DNA from: Calditrichia bacterium
Lineage (GTDB): Bacteria > Calditrichota > Calditrichia > Calditrichales > Calditrichaceae
Direction: 5' to 3'
NCBI GenBank assembly: GCA_027039465.1
Contig: JALWEA010000113.1
Coordinates: forward strand, 1 to 15,643
DNA: 15,643 nt
The notes under the pieces were generated by a model. The model saw only the letters and a list, made by a program, of their open reading frames with translations, searched no databases and was not told where the DNA came from. This document shows, piece by piece, positions 12,632 through 15,643 of this stretch (position 1 is its first letter; every line of letters starts with the position of its first letter). The position numbers and the translations under genes were made by a program.

Positions 12632-15460
12632 TTAAAAATCCCAGCCAAAGAAAAATTGCGTTAATGTTTTTTTGCCGATCGAATGGAAGTCGGTGCGGCG
12701 GCCGATATCCAGACGCAAAACCAGCATGTTGCCCAAGTTGAGCCGCACGCCCAAACCAAAGCTGCCGCGGAATCCTGGCCATTTGGAGTTCCACGCGTTG
12801 CCGGCATCCAAAAACAGGGCGCCGCGAATACCGGTGAAACGGAGGGCGGCTACGGGCAGGTAAATGCCCAATTGGTCGATCAGCGGGAAGCGCAGTTCCT
12901 GCGAAATGAGCAGAATGCGTTTGCCATGCAGCGACCAGCGCGGGTACAAACGCAAATCCCAGCTTCCGCCGAAATAATACTCCATGGCCTCGCGGCCTTC
13001 GTTAAACAAACTCAGAAAACGTACCGCGTAAGCCGAGCGGTAACTTAACCGAAAATATTTTCGCAAGTCGATTAAACCGGTTAAATAATTGACATTGGAA
13101 TAGGCCAGATCGTAGGTGTTGCCAAAGGTAATGTTAATGCGTTGGCCGTCTATCGGGCCGCTGGGGCCCCAAATGGAATTGTCGTTGACAAATGAAATGT
13201 ACTGACTGGAAAGATAGGCGCGTCGCCGGTTGCTGAAGAACCAATCGCGATCGGAATAGGCCATACTTTGGCTTAAGGAAACGCGCGTAAATTGCGAAAA
13301 CGGGTAGCTGAAAGTTACAATGCCTCCGGCGCGTTGTTCGTAAAAATAGTTATCGCCGGGATAAAAATAGTAGCCGGCAAAACGGTACAAACTTACCGCC
13401 CAGTTGATGCGGTGTTCCAGATTGATTTTGGTAACGGCCACGTTAAAGCTCTTCCAAAATTCGCTGGCCACGCGGGCATTGTTGTACAGCAAAACGTAAT
13501 ACTGATCGTTGCCCAATACATCGGTAAAGGCGAATTGGGCGCCGCCGGTTGTGCCGAAAATGGGATCTTGCGAAACCTGCGTTTGGGCAAAATCCAGTTT
13601 GTACTTGCGCACGTACGGTTTGCGTTCCTTTACTTCTTTGGGTTTGATGTTGGTAAACGTCCACGGTTTGGTGTCGGTGACTATTAACGGTTGGCGAATG
13701 GTTTGCGCCGAGTTCAAATGTGCTAAAAAGTCGGGCTGGTAGCGAATTTGAAAAGCGGCTTTTTCAAAGCTGCCGAACAGCAGACCGTTTTCCGGAGTCC
13801 AGCAGGGATCAAAGGCAGAACCCAAAAACGAGGTCATTTTAAAGTAGCGGATCGGCTCGTTTTTTAAGGCGGATTTAATGGGATTGGCGATGACGTAAAT
13901 ATTAAACGTTCCGTCCATATCGGAAGTGAAGGCCAAATATTTGCCGTCCGGTGAAAAAGCGGGGCTTTGATCTTTGTGTTTACCAAAGGTTAAATAGCGG
14001 ATTTCACCGGTTTGTCGGTTCATCAAAAAGATGTTGCTGCCACCGTTTTTACCTTCCGCCGTGCGATCGGAGGCAAAGGCTAGATATTTGCCGTCCGGAG
14101 AGTAGGTGGGATCTTCGTCCGCGTAGAAATCGCGGGTCAGGCGAATCAGTTTGTTTTCCTTGACGCGGAAGATGTACAAATCTTTGTAACCGCCGAAGTC
14201 AAGTCCGCTAAAAACCACTTCGCTGCCATCCGGTGACCAATGGGGCGAATAAATGGCGACTAAATCGGGAAAGCGCTGTTTTTGCAAGACTTTTCGTTTG
14301 GGAATATCGTAAAGGTAAAGCACGTCGCTTTGACCGCTGCGGGCGCTAAAGGCCAAAATGCCTTTGCGATTGACATCGATTTTGGAATCAAAGACATGAA
14401 ACGATTCAAATTTGGAGGTGCTTTCGCCTTTAATGAGCAGTTCCACATCCTTCTCTTTGTCATGCAGGCCGAGCAGTTTTAAGGGACGCATGTAAATGCT
14501 GGAATAGCCGGTGCGGTTCCCGACAAACACAACGTAGGCCTGACCGTTCTGTTTGTAGTAAACCGGTTTGAAGTTGTAACCGAAACGAACCACCGTTTGG
14601 CTGATTTGATCGGAAAAATCGTGGGTGGCCAACAAAGGGTAATATTTCTTTTTGAGATGGTACAAATATTCGTGGTCAAATTCACGGTAGTCTTTGCCCA
14701 AAACTTCTTTGAAGCAATCTTCAAACGAAGCATATTTCCAGGACAGTTCCATCATGCGCAGCAGCTTATCTTTGCCGTAGTTTTTGGAAATGTAGGCGAG
14801 TACGTTTTGCCCTAATTTGTACATGTAGAAAGTGCCGTTAATCTGGTAGGCATTTTCCAGACCGACGATGTAGTTGTTCAATACGGCGTCGCGCAGAACC
14901 ATTTCACCCTGGGCATCCCATTGGCGCGACCAAAATTCGGCCAGCCCTTCCGTAAACCACAACGGCGGGTAGGCGCCTTCGATTTTGCCGTATTTGGTAA
15001 GTATGTGGTACAATTTGGTGTGCATGAAAACATGCACCAATTCATGGCGGATTACTTTTTTGAATTCTTTCAGATCGCCGTTGCCGGGCACGACCACGCG
15101 GCCTTTCATGTATTCGAAAAAGCCGCCGACATTGGGCGGAATGAATCCGGGCGTAACGTTGGTTTGCTCGAAATGTTCATGGGAACTGTAGAATATGAGC
15201 GGGATGCGGTAGATAACCGAGTAGTTGAATTTTTGTTCCAGATAGCGGTAGGAGTCTTCTGCGAATTTGGCGCCTTTTTCGGCTAGATCGCGCATTTTGG
15301 GATAGTAGTAAATGTCAAAGTGCTCGGTTTTCATGACCTGCCATTTGAAGTGGTGGTAATGCACTTTGTTGCGTCCGAAATAGAAGCCCTGTGCAGCAAG
15401 GTTGGTTGTGAACACAAAAAGTAAAACAATTGCGGCGGTCAAGAGCCTTTTGCATCTCAT
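12632..15460 (-). CDS. HEXXH peptidase-like / PD40 propeller / outer-membrane barrel fusion
   Basis: A 942-aa protein. Residues 1-23 are a signal peptide (AAIVLLFVFTTNLAAQ). About 35-260 is a gluzincin (peptidase MA-like) domain with zinc motif HELVH (139-143) and WFTEGLAEFW, where E171 is the likely third ligand. About 280-550 contains TolB-type PD40 repeats (YSPHWSPDGSEVVFSG, DPTYSPDGKYLAFASD, SPAFSPDGKYLAFTSD). About 640-942 is a strand-rich region with alternating aromatic residues, ending in phenylalanine (TQFFFGWDF), as in outer-membrane barrels of the BamA/surface-antigen type. The start is preceded by AAAGGA. This layout is shared by proteins often named 'biopolymer transporter Tol' in FCB genomes. 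It is the first gene of a tight operon: the next gene starts immediately after its stop. Substrate unknown; both catalytic Glu and zinc ligands are present. Confidence 0.92.
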   Translation of the reverse strand: MRCKRLLTAAIVLLFVFTTNLAAQGFYFGRNKVHYHHFKWQVMKTEHFDIYYYPKMRDLAEKGAKFAEDSYRYLEQKFNYSVIYRIPLIFYSSHEHFEQTNVTPGFIPPNVGGFFEYMKGRVVVPGNGDLKEFKKVIRHELVHVFMHTKLYHILTKYGKIEGAYPPLWFTEGLAEFWSRQWDAQGEMVLRDAVLNNYIVGLENAYQINGTFYMYKLGQNVLAYISKNYGKDKLLRMMELSWKYASFEDCFKEVLGKDYREFDHEYLYHLKKKYYPLLATHDFSDQISQTVVRFGYNFKPVYYKQNGQAYVVFVGNRTGYSSIYMRPLKLLGLHDKEKDVELLIKGESTSKFESFHVFDSKIDVNRKGILAFSARSGQSDVLYLYDIPKRKVLQKQRFPDLVAIYSPHWSPDGSEVVFSGLDFGGYKDLYIFRVKENKLIRLTRDFYADEDPTYSPDGKYLAFASDRTAEGKNGGSNIFLMNRQTGEIRYLTFGKHKDQSPAFSPDGKYLAFTSDMDGTFNIYVIANPIKSALKNEPIRYFKMTSFLGSAFDPCWTPENGLLFGSFEKAAFQIRYQPDFLAHLNSAQTIRQPLIVTDTKPWTFTNIKPKEVKERKPYVRKYKLDFAQTQVSQDPIFGTTGGAQFAFTDVLGNDQYYVLLYNNARVASEFWKSFNVAVTKINLEHRINWAVSLYRFAGYYFYPGDNYFYEQRAGGIVTFSYPFSQFTRVSLSQSMAYSDRDWFFSNRRRAYLSSQYISFVNDNSIWGPSGPIDGQRINITFGNTYDLAYSNVNYLTGLIDLRKYFRLSYRSAYAVRFLSLFNEGREAMEYYFGGSWDLRLYPRWSLHGKRILLISQELRFPLIDQLGIYLPVAALRFTGIRGALFLDAGNAWNSKWPGFRGSFGLGVRLNLGNMLVLRLDIGRRTDFHSIGKKTLTQFFFGWDF

Positions 15461-15492
15461 TACAGAAAAATCCTTTTTGACGTTACTTTTGA

Positions 15493-15500
15493 CAAACTAA
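15493..15500 (-). promoter_or_regulatory. Possible -7 element of the three-gene operon
   Basis: The minus strand reads TTAGTTTG about 33 bp before the ATG at 15460, similar to TAAGTTTG at 2091-2098 before the other long secreted-protein gene. TTGAAA lies further upstream (near 15520). Weak evidence; consensus use in this lineage is unknown. Confidence 0.22.
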
Positions 15501-15538
15501 ATAAAAATAGTGAAGGTTTCAAGGTGGATGGAGGAATC

Positions 15539-15600
15539 GGAACTGGGAACTCGGAATTGGGAACTGGATTTTCGTTATTCGTATATTCGTGTATTCGTTA
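15539..15600. repeat. Heptanucleotide repeats at the right edge
   Basis: 15539-15567 contains GGAACT-GGGAACT-CGGAATT-GGGAACT at period 7, the same unit that precedes each dispersed element. It is followed at 15571-15600 by TTCG units (TTCGTTA, TTCGTAT, TTCGTGT) at steps of 7-8, the reverse complement of the ACGAATA tract at 10571-10590. No gene is visible from 15461 to the window end. Confidence 0.7.
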
Positions 15601-15643
15601 AGCGGATGCGGGTTGAATAGTTGAATGGGTAAAATGGCGCTGT

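Overview
The window looks like a chromosomal segment of a Gram-negative member of the FCB superphylum. Calditrichota or a relative (Ignavibacteria-like) is my best guess. The main clue is two secreted proteins with a type IX secretion (T9SS) C-terminal sorting domain built around the motif QNYPNPFNP. A lipoprotein, an outer-membrane barrel protein and moderate G+C (below half by eye) agree. The phylum assignment is inference. There are eight protein genes and no tRNA, rRNA or CRISPR array that I can see.

Left part (minus strand). Positions 1-2056 carry the 5' 685 codons of a secreted protein with 14 propeller repeats; it runs off the window edge inside its T9SS tail. A 316-bp gap holds a REP-like dispersed element (copy A). 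Then comes a two-gene operon: a 73-aa double zinc ribbon (4035-4256) and a 544-aa T9SS-exported protein (2373-4007).

Centre. A 420-bp divergent control region (4257-4676) separates that operon from a plus-strand two-component pair. The pair is a 1143-aa sensor kinase (4677-8108) and an NtrC-type sigma-54 activator (8105-9493), overlapping by ATGA. The kinase has a large periplasmic part: a repeat domain, seven FG-GAP-like motifs and an ASPIC/UnbV-like segment. The control region holds a near-consensus -24/-12 promoter facing the zinc-ribbon/T9SS operon. About 100-150 bp behind it is a helically phased array of TTGCAA sites. The simplest reading is a local circuit: the kinase senses something at the envelope, the activator binds the array, and sigma-54 RNA polymerase transcribes the adjacent operon.

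Right-centre (9494-10703). This is a 1.2-kb non-coding block packed with repeats: two more copies of the dispersed element (one with a nested 110-bp inverted-repeat insertion), a run of perfect hairpins, two copies of a 38-bp stem-loop whose differences all preserve pairing, and heptanucleotide tandem repeats.

Right part (minus strand). A tight three-gene operon is transcribed leftward from 15460: a signal-peptide + HEXXH peptidase-like + PD40 propeller + outer-membrane barrel protein (942 aa), a PQQ-type propeller lipoprotein, and a small membrane protein. The last 180 bp again hold heptamer repeats and a possible promoter.

The most interesting items are the sigma-54 circuit, the unusual sensor-kinase architecture, and the REP-like elements in which the flanks are conserved but the hairpin stems are exchanged.
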